From contig CAMYMV010000007.1 in NCBI GenBank assembly GCA_947259585.1, positions 71,929 to 135,928 of the forward strand: 64,000 bases of DNA. The letters are read 5' to 3'. This document shows, one piece after another, positions 45,421 through 54,513 of the stretch. Below the pieces are notes generated by a model. The model was not told the origin of the DNA. It worked only from the letters and a program-made list of their open reading frames with translations, and searched no databases. The position numbers and the translations under genes are program-made. Numbering within the stretch: the stretch's first letter is position 1; each line of letters begins with the position of its first letter. This stretch comes from an uncultured Gemmatimonadales bacterium. GTDB taxonomy: Bacteria; Gemmatimonadota; Gemmatimonadetes; Palauibacterales; Palauibacteraceae.

Positions 45421-45977
45421 AACTTCGTATCGTCGCCGGAGAGCTCGGCGGCCGCGTGATCCTCGTCCCCCGGCGGCCCGAGCTCCGCGCGACGGCCGAT
45501 CGAGTGCGAGAGGCGTGGTTCAGCGCGCTCGGCGCTCGCCTCGAGGGGGCGGCCGTGGTCGACCTGTTCGCCGGGTCGGGCGCCCTGGGGATCGAGGCGC
45601 TCTCGCGGGGAGCGGCCCGGGTCGATTTCGTGGAGACGGACCGCCGACTGGTCGCTGCTCTGAGGTCGAACCTCGAGGGGCTGGGAGTGAGCGACGGCGG
45701 ACGTGTGCGGTGCGGGGATGTGTTCGCGTTCCTGGAGTCGAACCGGGGTCGCCGGTGGGATGTGGCGTTGGCCGACCCGCCGTATCGTAAGGGACTGGCG
45801 AACCGCCTGGTCGACCTGTTCCGAGAGCGACCGTTCGCCGACGTCCTTTGCGTCGAGCACGAGCCCGGAGCCCTGGACGGCGAGCGCGAGACCTCGTGGA
45901 CGCGCCGTTACGGCGATGTCGAGCTGACGTTCCTGACAGCCAGGGAGACCGGCTCAGAAAGGGAGACGGATCAGTGA
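45417..45977 (+). CDS. rsmD: 16S rRNA (guanine-966-N2)-methyltransferase
   Basis: 186 residues from TTG 45417, overlapping recJ by four bases. RsmD methylates G966. [12 protein letters not shown] and [16 protein letters not shown] are the family start. SAM motif I is [19 protein letters not shown] and the catalytic motif is DPPY (120-123). The partner coaD follows with a four-base overlap; rsmD-coaD is a very common pair in bacteria, although no functional tie is known. Confidence 0.93.
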   Translation: MKLRIVAGELGGRVILVPRRPELRATADRVREAWFSALGARLEGAAVVDLFAGSGALGIEALSRGAARVDFVETDRRLVAALRSNLEGLGVSDGGRVRCGDVFAFLESNRGRRWDVALADPPYRKGLANRLVDLFRERPFADVLCVEHEPGALDGERETSWTRRYGDVELTFLTARETGSERETDQ

Positions 45978-46486
45978 GCAGAGCGGAGAAGACCGCGGTG
46001 TATCCGGGCTCTTTCGACCCCATCACACTGGGGCACGACGACATCGTCCGCCGGAGCCTGAAGCTCGTGGACCGGGTGATCGTCGCCGTGGCCGAGACGG
46101 CGAGCCAATCGAAATCGTCGCTCTTCGACCTCGAAGAGAGGGTCGCGATCCTGGAGCGTGTTTACGAAGACGAGCCGAGAGTCACGATCTCGTCGTTCGA
46201 GGGACTTCTCGTGGACTTCGCCCGCACGTCCGCCGCTCCGATCATCATTCGCGGCCTCCGGGCCGTGAGCGACTTCGAGTACGAGTTCCAGATGGCGCTC
46301 ATGAACCGATCCCTCTGGCCGCAGATCGAGGTGATCTTCATGACGCCGGACAACAGGTACACCTTTCTGAGCTCCTCCCTCGTGCGCGAAGTGGCCCGCC
46401 TCAAGGGCGACGTGACGGCCTTCGTTCCTCCCATCGTCCTGGAAGCGATGGTGGCTCGCATCGGTCCGAGTGTCGCCGGCGGATGA
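45974..46486 (+). CDS. coaD: Phosphopantetheine adenylyltransferase
   Basis: 170 residues from GTG 45974. It forms dephospho-CoA from phosphopantetheine and ATP, the step before the last in CoA synthesis. The nucleotidyltransferase motif is [12 protein letters not shown] (10-21) with His21 in the T/HxGH pattern. [20 protein letters not shown] is the ATP-binding end, and [22 protein letters not shown] is the usual middle part. Length is normal. It sits between rsmD and pta with ATG/GTG overlaps on both sides. Confidence 0.95.
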   Translation: MSRAEKTAVYPGSFDPITLGHDDIVRRSLKLVDRVIVAVAETASQSKSSLFDLEERVAILERVYEDEPRVTISSFEGLLVDFARTSAAPIIIRGLRAVSDFEYEFQMALMNRSLWPQIEVIFMTPDNRYTFLSSSLVREVARLKGDVTAFVPPIVLEAMVARIGPSVAGG

Positions 46487-47466
46487 GGCCCGCGCGCGTG
46501 GAAGCCCCGTCGTTGAGCGGTCCTGCCGAATTCCTCAGCTCTCTGGCCGTGCGGGCGGCCGCGATCTCACGCCGGATCGGCTTCCCCGAGCTCGGGGAGG
46601 AGCGAGTGGTGGAGGCGATGCGCGCGCTGGCGACCGAGGGCCTCGTACATCCCGTGGCCGTGGGCTCGGATTCGGAGTTGCGTCGCCTGCGCGAGAAACT
46701 GCCGGAAGTCGAGTGCGTGGACGTCGCCTCCCCACCTCCCGACGCCCACGGCATAACAGGGATCGAAGGATGTGATGCGACATCGCCGCTTCACGTCTCC
46801 GCGGCCCTCGTACGCGCCGGCTGGCTGGACGGAGCCGTGGCCGGCGTGGGCATCGAGACGGCGGCGGTGATCCGAGCGGGCCTCCGGTGCATCGGCATGG
46901 CTCCCGGCACGCAGATCGTATCCAGCGCCTTCTACATGCTGCTGCGCGAGCCGGCGCCCGCCGGAGACTCGGTGCTGACGTTCACCGACGCCGGCGTGCT
47001 TCCGGATCCGACTCCAGGCCAGCTCGCGGAGATAGCCGAGCAAGCGGCGCGGGCACGCCGCGCGATCGTGGGAGACGAGCCTCGTGTCGCCTTCCTCTCC
47101 TACTCCACACACGGGTCTGCGGGGGGACCATCCGTCGAACGTGTTCGCGAGGCGTTGCGGCTCTTTCGGGGACGCTGTCCCGGAGTGGTCGCGGACGGAG
47201 AGCTGCAGGTGGACGCGGCCCTGATTCCGGAGATCGCGGTGCGCAAGGCCCCCGACTCTCCCCTGGGAGGCGACGCCAACGTGCTCGTATTCCCCGATCT
47301 GGACGCGGCGAACATCGCGTACAAGCTCGTGCAGAGGCTGGCCGGAGCCGAAGCGCTTGGACCGGTCCTTCAGGGATTGTGGCGCCCGCTCAACGACCTT
47401 TCCAGAGGCGCGGTCGTGGAGGACATCGTCTACGTCGCCTGCATCACCGCGCTCATGGCCGCCTGA
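46483..47466 (+). CDS. pta: Phosphate acetyltransferase
   Basis: 327 residues, the short form without the N-terminal DRTGG part of the E. coli enzyme. It interconverts acetyl-CoA and acetyl phosphate. Visible blocks are the [22 protein letters not shown] start of the substrate site, [62 protein letters not shown] and [29 protein letters not shown] phosphate butyryltransferase is the other option; the [10 protein letters not shown] and NVLVFPDLD blocks favour acetyl. No acetate kinase is next to it. The start overlaps coaD (ATGA). Confidence 0.9.
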   Translation: MRPARVEAPSLSGPAEFLSSLAVRAAAISRRIGFPELGEERVVEAMRALATEGLVHPVAVGSDSELRRLREKLPEVECVDVASPPPDAHGITGIEGCDATSPLHVSAALVRAGWLDGAVAGVGIETAAVIRAGLRCIGMAPGTQIVSSAFYMLLREPAPAGDSVLTFTDAGVLPDPTPGQLAEIAEQAARARRAIVGDEPRVAFLSYSTHGSAGGPSVERVREALRLFRGRCPGVVADGELQVDAALIPEIAVRKAPDSPLGGDANVLVFPDLDAANIAYKLVQRLAGAEALGPVLQGLWRPLNDLSRGAVVEDIVYVACITALMAA

Positions 47467-47498
47467 GGGCCGGCCGCGAAGGAGCCGGCCGAGAAGCG

Positions 47499-48335
47499 AT
47501 GAGAGCCGAAGCGCCTGGACATCGGCGTGCCAAACGGTCGCTCAGCCAGAACTTCCTGGTCGATCGTAACCTGCAGGAGAAGATCCTTCGGGAGCTGGGT
47601 GCGGTTTCCGAGGATGTCGTACTCGAGATAGGAGCGGGCCACGGGGAGCTGGGCGGTCGCCTCGCCGGCAAGGTGGCGGAGGTCGTCCTCGTCGAGAAAG
47701 ACGATGATTTGGCCCCGGAGCTGCGCGACAGGTTCGCTGCTGACGAGGGCGTGCGGGTGGTACACAATGACGCGCTCGACGTCGACCTCTCGGCGCTGAT
47801 TCCGGACGGCCGGGCCTACCGGGTGCTCTCCAATCTTCCCTACGCGATCACGACCCCGCTGCTGTTTCGCATTCTGGATATGCGTCCTCCCTCGGAACGG
47901 GTCGTGGTTACGGTGCAGCGGGAGGTGGCTGAGCGGATCGTGGCCGAGCCGGGGTCGAAGACGTACGGCGCGCTGAGCGTCGGCGTGCAGGTTCGAGGAG
48001 CGCCCCGGGTCGCCTTTCGCATCGGCAGGAACGCGTTCCGCCCCGTGCCCGCGGTGGACTCGGCCGTCGTCGTGATCGATCCCGATCCGGCGGCGCCATC
48101 CGGCGAGGAGGAGGCGGCGCTGCGCAGGCTGACTCGAGTGGTCTTCGGCCGGCGGCGCAAGCAGCTGCAGAAGATCCTGCGAAGCGCCCCGGAATACCGT
48201 CTGTCCCAGCAGGAGGTCGAGCAGCTCGCGGCGAGCCTGGGCTTCGATCCCCGCGACCGGCCCGAGAAGCTCCATCCTCAGGAACTGCGTGCGCTTGCCC
48301 TCGGCCTGATCGGTCATGTTGAGAAGCGGAAGTAG
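47499..48335 (+). CDS. rsmA: 16S rRNA dimethyladenosine transferase
   Basis: 278 residues from ATG 47499. RsmA (KsgA) dimethylates A1518 and A1519. Typical marks are KRSLSQNFLVDRNL near residue 15, SAM motif I VLEIGAGHGELG (41-52), LVEKD and the NLPY catalytic motif at 112-115 (SNLPYAITTPLL). A C-terminal helical domain ends with FDPRDRPEKLHPQEL. It follows pta by 32 bases and precedes the rex promoter; the -35 of rex falls in its last codons. Confidence 0.94.
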   Translation: MRAEAPGHRRAKRSLSQNFLVDRNLQEKILRELGAVSEDVVLEIGAGHGELGGRLAGKVAEVVLVEKDDDLAPELRDRFAADEGVRVVHNDALDVDLSALIPDGRAYRVLSNLPYAITTPLLFRILDMRPPSERVVVTVQREVAERIVAEPGSKTYGALSVGVQVRGAPRVAFRIGRNAFRPVPAVDSAVVVIDPDPAAPSGEEEAALRRLTRVVFGRRRKQLQKILRSAPEYRLSQQEVEQLAASLGFDPRDRPEKLHPQELRALALGLIGHVEKRK

Positions 48336-48347
48336 CGTCCATATCTT
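48319..48347 (+). promoter_or_regulatory. Sigma-70-type promoter of rex
   Basis: TTGAGA (48319-48324), a 17-base spacer and TATCTT (48342-48347). Transcription would start near 48354, inside the Rex operator, which is the usual position for steric repression. Confidence 0.6.
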
Positions 48348-48369
48348 GCTTGTGAAGGATTTCACAAGC
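48348..48369. promoter_or_regulatory. Rex operator (perfect palindrome)
   Basis: TTGTGAA (48350-48356) and TTCACAA (48361-48367) are the full Rex half sites around GGAT, with GC on each side extending the palindrome to 22 bases. The Rex consensus is TTGTGAA-N4-TTCACAA. It lies 11 bases before the rex GTG and overlaps the expected transcription start, so Rex should repress its own gene when NADH is low. Confidence 0.93.
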
Positions 48370-48380
48370 GTCCTGGGAGC

Positions 48381-49022
48381 GTGAAAAAGATCTCCGAGTC
48401 GGCCGTTCGCCGCCTTTCTCTATACCTCCGTCTGCTCAGGGTCGTCGCCGGAAAGCAGGAGCTGATCTCGAGCCAGGAGCTCGCCGAGCGGAGCGGGGCC
48501 ACCTCTGCCCAGGTCCGCAAGGATCTGAGCCTGTTCGGATCCTTCGGCCAGAGAGGTCGGGGGTACGAGGTCGACGACCTGATCGAGACCCTGGAGGGGA
48601 TTCTGGGGCTGGGTAGACGTTGGCGGGTCGCCATCGTCGGGGTCGGCAAGCTGGGTTCGGCGCTGCTGGGTTATCGGGAGCTCAGTCAACGCGGTTTCGA
48701 TGTGGTGGCCGCCTTCGACGTCGATGCGCGCAAAGTGGGGGAGAAGCTGGGTGGGCTCGACGTGAGCGACATCGATTCGCTCGAGCGCGTCATCCGCGAG
48801 CGAGAGGTGGAGATCGGGATCATCACGACTCCGCCCGAGGCCGCGCCGGATGTGGCCGACCGACTGACCAGGGCCGGAGTGTCGGCCATTCTGAACTTCG
48901 CGCCGGTGAAGATCGGTGGGAACGAGGGGATGGTGATACGGACAATGGACCTCGCGCTGGAGCTCGAGGGGCTTACGTTCGCGCTCACCTCCTCGCGCGA
49001 CGGGGAGCGCTCCCACGCATGA
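48381..49022 (+). CDS. rex: Redox-sensing transcriptional repressor Rex
   Basis: 213 residues from GTG 48381. Rex senses NADH/NAD+: NAD+-bound Rex holds its operator and NADH releases it. The N-terminal winged helix (1-80) has RLSLYLRLL, SSQELAERSGATSAQVRKDLSLFGSFGQRGRGY, which is diagnostic. The Rossmann part has GVGKLGSALL (87-96) and AFDVD, then ILNFAP. A perfect operator is at its own promoter. The genes after it (exonuclease, MBL hydrolase, thiolase and others) run in the same direction with small gaps and could share this control. Confidence 0.96.
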   Translation: MKKISESAVRRLSLYLRLLRVVAGKQELISSQELAERSGATSAQVRKDLSLFGSFGQRGRGYEVDDLIETLEGILGLGRRWRVAIVGVGKLGSALLGYRELSQRGFDVVAAFDVDARKVGEKLGGLDVSDIDSLERVIREREVEIGIITTPPEAAPDVADRLTRAGVSAILNFAPVKIGGNEGMVIRTMDLALELEGLTFALTSSRDGERSHA

Positions 49023-49032
49023 GCGCGGCTAG

Positions 49033-49875
49033 GTGAGTGATCCGGGCCTGCGCTTCTCGGAGAGCTCGTCGCTCGTCTCGCATGCGCTCAGCCTGATCGA
49101 GGAAAAACCGCGGCACACCTCCAAGATCGCCGGCCGCGTCTTCGGCCTGAGCAACGGGCCTCCCGGGTTGGCGGCGCGTCTCGTGTTCGAGCTGCTGGCC
49201 GAAGATCACCGGGTGGAAGTCGACGGCGACGGCGTCTGGCGGCTCGCGTCGGCACCCTCGAGCGCAGAGCGACGCCTGGATGCGGTGACCTTCGCGGTCG
49301 TGGATGTCGAGACGACCGGCATACCGGTCTCGAAGGGTGGCCGAATCATAGAGATCGCGCTGGCCGAGGTACGGGGCGGGGTGATCCGGGACGAGTTCAC
49401 CACGCTCGTGAACCCTGATCGTCCCGTGCCGCGCTGGGTCTCGGGGCTCACGGGCATCTCCGGTGAGATGGTGGCCGATGCGCCGAGGTTCCGGGATATC
49501 TGCGACGATCTCAGAGAGAGGCTGGAGGGCCGCGTGTTCGTGGCGCACAATGCGGCCTACGATTGGGCATACCTGAGTGCCGAGATTCAGCGAGCCCGGA
49601 TGATGATTCCGAACGGACCGCGTCTCTGCACCGTCCGGCTGGCCAGAAAAGCGCTGCCGGGCCTGCACCGTCGTGGCCTGGACTCCCTCGCGAGGTACTA
49701 CGGAATCGAGATCGACGGCCGTCATCGCGCGTGGGGAGATGCCAGGGCGACCGCGCTCGTGCTCATCCGGCTGCTGGCCGAGGCCGAGCGGGGGGGTGTG
49801 GAGCACTGGATGGAGCTGCAGAGCTGGTTGTCCGCGCGTCCGAAGCGCCGGCGGCGACGGCGGGGGCTCGGATGA
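49033..49875 (+). CDS. DnaQ-like 3'-5' exonuclease with N-terminal helical domain
   Basis: 280 residues from GTG 49033. Residues 85-255 form a DEDDh exonuclease: Exo I DVETTG (Asp91, Glu93), Exo II HNAAYDWAYL and Exo III HRAWGDARAT. The PolC/DinG-type exonuclease spacing fits. Residues 1-75 look like a winged-helix or helical lead that is common in such stand-alone proofreading-like proteins; its role is not known. A basic tail (RPKRRRRRR) ends the chain. It follows rex by ten bases and overlaps the next ATG. Confidence 0.85.
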   Translation: MSDPGLRFSESSSLVSHALSLIEEKPRHTSKIAGRVFGLSNGPPGLAARLVFELLAEDHRVEVDGDGVWRLASAPSSAERRLDAVTFAVVDVETTGIPVSKGGRIIEIALAEVRGGVIRDEFTTLVNPDRPVPRWVSGLTGISGEMVADAPRFRDICDDLRERLEGRVFVAHNAAYDWAYLSAEIQRARMMIPNGPRLCTVRLARKALPGLHRRGLDSLARYYGIEIDGRHRAWGDARATALVLIRLLAEAERGGVEHWMELQSWLSARPKRRRRRRGLG

Positions 49876-50741
49876 TCGTCTGCGAGGACGGTGGGGTGCG
49901 TGTTCGCACGGTGGATGCCGGGCGGCTCAAGCTGGATGGTGGCGCGATGTTCGGGGTCGTTCCGAAGCCGCTGTGGACGCGCCGGATTCCGGCGGACGAG
50001 CACAACCGGATACCGCTGGCAATGCGCTGTCTTCTCGTAGAGACCGGCGGAAAGGTGGTGCTGGTGGATACGGGCCTGGGCAACAAGGAGGATGACAAGT
50101 TCCAGGAGATCTACGGGATTCGCAATGCGGGCCGGCCTACGAGGCTGGAAGATTCGCTCAGAGACGCCGGCGTCGAACCCGAAGACGTGGACCTCGTCAT
50201 CTGCACCCACCTTCACTTCGACCATGCCGGCGGGAGCACCACGCTGTGCGATGACGGCGAGATTCGTCCCTCGTTCAGCCGGGCCCGCTACGTGGTTCGA
50301 CGAGGCGAATGGGAGTTTGCCCACGAGGCGAATGAGCGGGTAAGAGCCAGCTACCTGCCAGGGAGCTTCGCGCCTCTGGCGGAGGCGGGCATGCTGGAGC
50401 TCGTGGACGAGAACGTCGAGGTGATGCCGGGGATCACCGTCGTGCGCACGCCGGGCCACACGCCCTACCACCAGTCGGTGATCGTGCGCTCGGGAGGACA
50501 CACGGTCTTCTACCCCGCGGACCTCGCCCCGACCAGCGCCCACCTCCGGCTTCCCTGGATCATGGGATACGACGTGGAGCCGCTGGTCACGCTGGAGAGC
50601 AAGCGCACGTGGCTGACCCGGGCCGGAGCGGAGGACTGGCACATCGTCCTCTGCCACGATCCGAGGGTGGCCACGGGTGTGGCGCGGCCCCGCGACGGCG
50701 GTGGCTGCGAGCTGACGGACGTGCGCTACGACGGCGAGTAG
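49872..50741 (+). CDS. MBL-fold metallo-hydrolase
   Basis: 289 residues from ATG 49872, overlapping the exonuclease stop. The metal motif is THLHFDHAGG, with His113, His115, Asp117 and His118, followed by the third histidine in TPGHTPYHQS and the metal aspartate in FYPADLAPT. It is close to the lactonase/quorum-quenching and 'N-acyl homoserine lactone hydrolase-like' branch by its LVDTGLGNK and RRGEWEFA parts, but the substrate is not shown. No partner gene suggests its use. Confidence 0.85.
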   Translation: MIVCEDGGVRVRTVDAGRLKLDGGAMFGVVPKPLWTRRIPADEHNRIPLAMRCLLVETGGKVVLVDTGLGNKEDDKFQEIYGIRNAGRPTRLEDSLRDAGVEPEDVDLVICTHLHFDHAGGSTTLCDDGEIRPSFSRARYVVRRGEWEFAHEANERVRASYLPGSFAPLAEAGMLELVDENVEVMPGITVVRTPGHTPYHQSVIVRSGGHTVFYPADLAPTSAHLRLPWIMGYDVEPLVTLESKRTWLTRAGAEDWHIVLCHDPRVATGVARPRDGGGCELTDVRYDGE

Positions 50742-50792
50742 CGCGCGGGTAGTATGAGTGCGAAGATCGAACCCGAGAGGACGGTGAAGATA

Positions 50793-52001
50793 ATGGACAA
50801 GGAGCATACAGCGGTCATAGTCGGCGCGGTTCGTCTGCCAACGGGCCGATTCCTGGGCGGGCTCGCTCCTCTGACGGCTCCGGCGCTGGGTGCGAAGGCG
50901 ATCGAGGCCGCGGTCGAGAGGTCGGGTGTGCCGGTGGGGGAGATCCAGGACGTGATCATGGGGAACGTGATCCAGGCGGGCGTCGGACAGGCGCCGGCCC
51001 GCCAGGCGGCCATCATGGGCGGGATTCCCGAAACGGTTCCGGCCGTCACGATCAACAAGGTGTGCGGATCCGGTCTCAAGGCCGCGATGCTGGCCGCCCA
51101 GGCCATTCGGGCCGGGGACAACCAGGTGATCGTCGCCGGAGGCATGGAGTCGATGTCGAACGCCCCCTATCTCGTCCGCGGGTATCGAACGGGCGTCAAG
51201 TTCGGCGATCGCCAGGTGATCGATGGGCTGATCAACGACGGGCTCTGGTGTTCCTTCGGCGAGTGTCACATGGGCGGGTACGCGGAGTACACGGCCATGA
51301 AGGCCGAGATCAGTCGGGAAGACCAGGACGAGTTCGCCGTCTCCAGCCACCAGAAGGCCGTGCGGGCCATCGATGCCGGTGAGTTCGAAGCCGAGATCGT
51401 TCCCGTCGAAGTGCCGGGCCGGAAGGGGTCCGTGGTCGTCGACACCGATGAGCCGCCGCGGCGTGACACGTCGATAGAGGCCATGGCGAAGCTGAGGCCC
51501 GCGTTCGGTGCCGATGCTCCCCCGGAGGTTCAGGAGCTCAGCGTCACGGCGGGCAACGCCCCGGGCCTCAACGATGGGGCCGCGGCCATGGTCATCACCT
51601 CGGAGGCGTTTGCCGCGGCGAACGGCCTGGACATCCTCGCGCGAATCTCGGCATATTCGGTCGGCGCTACGGCTCCCCGCGACCTCTTCTTCGCACCGGT
51701 CGTGGCCGTGCGGAAGCTGATGGAGGCCGAGGGCACCACGGCGGATGATTACGGGCTCTACGAGATGAACGAGGCGTTCTCCGTTCAGGTCCTGGCCGAC
51801 GGCCGTCAGCTGGGAGTGGATTGGGACCGCGTCAACGTCCGGGGCGGTGCCGTGGCGCTCGGGCACCCGATCGGTGCTTCGGGTGCACGGATCCTCACGA
51901 CACTCGTGCATGCGATGCGGGATCGGGACGTCGACAAAGGCCTCGCAACGCTCTGCCTGGGCGGCGGCAACGCGGTCGCCATGAGCATAGAACGCGCTTG
52001 A
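50793..52001 (+). CDS. Acetyl-CoA acetyltransferase (thiolase)
   Basis: 402 residues from ATG 50793, with GGTGA a few bases upstream; ATG 50754 is an alternative that adds an unconserved lead. The nucleophile is Cys91 in [10 protein letters not shown]. The [10 protein letters not shown] histidine and the second cysteine in CLGGGNAVA (Cys388) complete the site. It condenses or cleaves acetyl-CoA units. With the hydroxyacyl-CoA dehydrogenase and acyl-CoA dehydrogenase a few genes on, it fits a short-chain acyl-CoA route, either oxidation or butyryl-type synthesis; an enoyl-CoA hydratase is not in the window. Confidence 0.93.
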   Translation: MDKEHTAVIVGAVRLPTGRFLGGLAPLTAPALGAKAIEAAVERSGVPVGEIQDVIMGNVIQAGVGQAPARQAAIMGGIPETVPAVTINKVCGSGLKAAMLAAQAIRAGDNQVIVAGGMESMSNAPYLVRGYRTGVKFGDRQVIDGLINDGLWCSFGECHMGGYAEYTAMKAEISREDQDEFAVSSHQKAVRAIDAGEFEAEIVPVEVPGRKGSVVVDTDEPPRRDTSIEAMAKLRPAFGADAPPEVQELSVTAGNAPGLNDGAAAMVITSEAFAAANGLDILARISAYSVGATAPRDLFFAPVVAVRKLMEAEGTTADDYGLYEMNEAFSVQVLADGRQLGVDWDRVNVRGGAVALGHPIGASGARILTTLVHAMRDRDVDKGLATLCLGGGNAVAMSIERA

Positions 52002-52009
52002 TACTAACT

Positions 52010-52585
52010 ATGATAACTGCAAACAAAACAATATCATCTGGAACACGTGCCGCTCGCATCGAGCGGAGTCTCTCGCGAGCGCTGGCGGTCGTGGTCTTCG
52101 CGGCGCTGACGGCGATCGGAGCGAAGCTGGCGGTGCCGCTGCCGGGCACGGCGGTGCCGTTCACGCTGCAGGTCTTCGCGGTCCTGTTGAGCGGCATCGC
52201 TCTCGGGCCGCGCCTCGGCGCGTCCAGCCAGTTGTTGTACCTGGGGGCCGGCGTCGCCGGCCTTCCGGTTTTCATGGCCGGAGGAGGCCTGGCGTACCTG
52301 CTCGGGCCTACGGGGGGCTATCTGCTGGCCTTTCCCATCGCGGCGGCGATCGCCGGTTGGGTGGGCGGCAGATCCAGGGGTGTGCTTCCCATGATCGCTG
52401 GGGCGGTTCTGGGTGTCGCATTCATCCACCTGGCCGGCCTCTCATGGCTGGCCGCGCTCGGGGGTGGATCGGCGGTGTTCCGGGCGGGTGTGCTTCCGTT
52501 TCTACCGGGGGATGTTCTGAAGATCGCGCTCGCCGTCCTCATCGGCGGACGGCTGCGCGCTCGTCTTCGCGGCGCTCTCCGTTAG
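52010..52585 (+). CDS. bioY: Biotin transporter BioY
   Basis: 191 residues from ATG 52010, nine bases after the thiolase stop. It is the substrate-binding membrane part of an ECF-type biotin uptake system. Six hydrophobic helices and the family stretch LAVPLPGTAVPFTLQVFAVLLSGIALGPRLGA are clear, as are YLGAGVAGLPVF and GPTGGYLLAFP. No bioM or bioN (the energy parts) follows, so it may work alone or with shared ones. The first 15 codons are AT-rich and unlike the rest, which suggests a control site over the start. Confidence 0.93.
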   Translation: MITANKTISSGTRAARIERSLSRALAVVVFAALTAIGAKLAVPLPGTAVPFTLQVFAVLLSGIALGPRLGASSQLLYLGAGVAGLPVFMAGGGLAYLLGPTGGYLLAFPIAAAIAGWVGGRSRGVLPMIAGAVLGVAFIHLAGLSWLAALGGGSAVFRAGVLPFLPGDVLKIALAVLIGGRLRARLRGALR

Positions 52586-52609
52586 CCGCCCGAGCTCGGA
52601 GAGAGTCCG

Positions 52610-53554
52610 GTGATCCTGCGCGGGTCGGAGGGTCGCCTACGCGCTGGTTGGCGGCTCGGCCTCTTCGTCTTGGCATTCCTGACCCTTCTGCTCGCTCTCA
52701 ACCAGCTGGCGGAGTGGCTGGGTGCGCCGTGGCTCACCGGTGCCTGGCCGGAGCGCTGGGTCTTTCTGGTACCGCTGGCGGCGGCGGGCATCGCGAGCTG
52801 GTTCATGATGGAGGGCGTTGAGGGGAAGCCCCTGGCCGCGCTCGGCCTGCCCGTGGACCGCCTCCTCCCCTCCTCGTTCGGCCGGGGCGCGCTGCTCGGC
52901 ATCTCGCTCATGGGCCTGGTGGTCCTGGTCATGGTCGTGTCAGGGGCTCTCTCGTGGGCGAGAGAGCCTGCCGTCGCCGGACGCGCTGTCGGCGCGATCC
53001 TCGAGCTCAGCGCCTTCCTGGCGGTGGCGGCCTTCGCCGAGGAACTGCTGCTCAGGGGGTATCCTCTGCAGGTGATCGCGGAAGCCCTCGGCGGCCCGGC
53101 GTCGGTCCTGCTGACCGCCGTTGTGTTCGCCGGTCTTCACGCCCTGAACCCACACGTCTCACCTCTCGCTCTGGTCAACATCGCCCTGGCGGGGATCCTG
53201 TTGGGCGCCGCGCTGTGGCGGACGATGAGCCTGTGGTTTGTGACGGGTGTTCATTTCGGCTGGAACTGGGTGATGGGCGTCGCCGCGGATCTTCCGGTGA
53301 GCGGTGTGGACGACGCCGTTCCCGGTTTCTCGCTGGACACCCCCGGCATCGAGGCGGTCTTGAGTGGATCGAGCTCGCTCACCGGTGGGTCTTTCGGGCC
53401 TGAAGCCAGCTGGGTTGTGACCGCAGTGACGCTTGCCGGTATCGCCTGGGTGCTGACCCGAAGGCGGCGAGGCCCCGCCCTGCGCGTGCTCGCGCTTAGG
53501 CCGCCGGCCGCGAGGCGATCCCCGCGCCGGCATCGGGTGCGTGAGGCATCGTGA
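52610..53554 (+). CDS. CPBP family intramembrane metalloprotease
   Basis: 314 residues with about eight hydrophobic segments. The metal sites of this family are present: the EExxxR motif (Glu144, Glu145, Arg149), His177 in FAGLHALNP and His215 in GVHFGWNW. CPBP proteins cleave within membranes, like CAAX prenyl endopeptidases, and in bacteria often serve immunity or processing; the target is unknown. The C-terminal 60 residues contain a last helix and an Arg-rich tail. It is 24 bases after bioY. Confidence 0.88.
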   Translation: MILRGSEGRLRAGWRLGLFVLAFLTLLLALNQLAEWLGAPWLTGAWPERWVFLVPLAAAGIASWFMMEGVEGKPLAALGLPVDRLLPSSFGRGALLGISLMGLVVLVMVVSGALSWAREPAVAGRAVGAILELSAFLAVAAFAEELLLRGYPLQVIAEALGGPASVLLTAVVFAGLHALNPHVSPLALVNIALAGILLGAALWRTMSLWFVTGVHFGWNWVMGVAADLPVSGVDDAVPGFSLDTPGIEAVLSGSSSLTGGSFGPEASWVVTAVTLAGIAWVLTRRRRGPALRVLALRPPAARRSPRRHRVREAS

Positions 53555-53593
53555 CGGATGCAGAACGGATGAGTTCAAAGGAAGTCGAGGCTT

Positions 53594-53613
53594 CGCTCGG
53601 CCCGGTCCGAGCG
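53594..53613 (+). terminator. Hairpin between the CPBP protease gene and hbd
   Basis: CGCTCGG (53594-53600) and CCGAGCG (53607-53613) make a 7-bp stem with a six-base loop, 40 bases after the stop. No T-run. It may be a weak terminator or a leader stem for the next unit. Confidence 0.35.
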
Positions 53614-53634
53614 ATCAACGATAGGAGCTGAGAG

Positions 53635-54504
53635 GTGTCAGAGGGACGAACCATACAGAGAGTCGGTGTTGTCGGCGCGGGTACGATGGGGAACGGGATC
53701 GCCCACGTTTGCTCGATGGCCGGCCTCGATGTGCTGATGGTCGACGTCGAGGCGGGAGCCTTGGAAGGCGCCATCGGGACGATCGAGCGCAACCTCCAGC
53801 GACAGGTGAAGAAGGAGAAGATCTCCGCCGCGGACGCGGAGGGCGCCGTGGCACGCATCCGAACAGCGACGGATCCTGCCGAGCTGAGCGACGCCCAGTT
53901 CGTGGTAGAGGCGGTGCCGGAGCGGACCGAGCTGAAGCATGACATCTTCGCGAGGCTCGGAGAGGTGAGCGGGCCCGAGACGATCCTGGCCACGAACACG
54001 AGCTCCATCTCGATCACGGAGATCGCCTCGGGCGTGGAGAGCCCGGAACGCGTCATCGGCATGCACTTCATGAACCCCGTGCCGGTCATGAAGCTCGTCG
54101 AGGTGATCCGTGGGCTGGAGACGAGCGACGCCACGACGGGAGTCACGGTCGCGCTCTGCGAGCGGCTCGGAAAGACCCCGGTGGAGGTCAACGATTTCCC
54201 TGGATTCGTCTCCAACCGTATCCTCATGCCGATGATCAACGAGGCGGTGTTCTGCCTCATGGAGGGAGTGGCCGAGCCGGAGGCGATCGACACGGTGATG
54301 AAGCTGGGTATGAACCACCCGATGGGGCCGCTGCAGCTGGCGGACCTGATCGGCCTGGACACCTGCCTCTCGATCTGCGAAGTGCTGCAGCGTGACCTTG
54401 GCGACGACAAGTACCGGCCGTGTCCACTCCTCAAGAAGTACGTGGCCGCCGGGTGGCTGGGCCGAAAGAGCGGCCGTGGATTCTACTCGTACGGCGAGGG
54501 CTGA
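53635..54504 (+). CDS. hbd: 3-hydroxybutyryl-CoA dehydrogenase
   Basis: 289 residues from GTG 53635, with GGAG upstream. It interconverts 3-hydroxyacyl-CoA and acetoacetyl-CoA-type substrates with NAD(H). The nucleotide motif [15 protein letters not shown] (starts at residue 8) is followed by the acidic end of strand 2 (MVDVEAG). [19 protein letters not shown] contains the catalytic His, and [19 protein letters not shown] is the second diagnostic block. [17 protein letters not shown] is the C-terminal domain. It is the single-domain form, not the fused hydratase form. Confidence 0.94.
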   Translation: MSEGRTIQRVGVVGAGTMGNGIAHVCSMAGLDVLMVDVEAGALEGAIGTIERNLQRQVKKEKISAADAEGAVARIRTATDPAELSDAQFVVEAVPERTELKHDIFARLGEVSGPETILATNTSSISITEIASGVESPERVIGMHFMNPVPVMKLVEVIRGLETSDATTGVTVALCERLGKTPVEVNDFPGFVSNRILMPMINEAVFCLMEGVAEPEAIDTVMKLGMNHPMGPLQLADLIGLDTCLSICEVLQRDLGDDKYRPCPLLKKYVAAGWLGRKSGRGFYSYGEG

Positions 54505-54513
54505 CGCGGGCCG

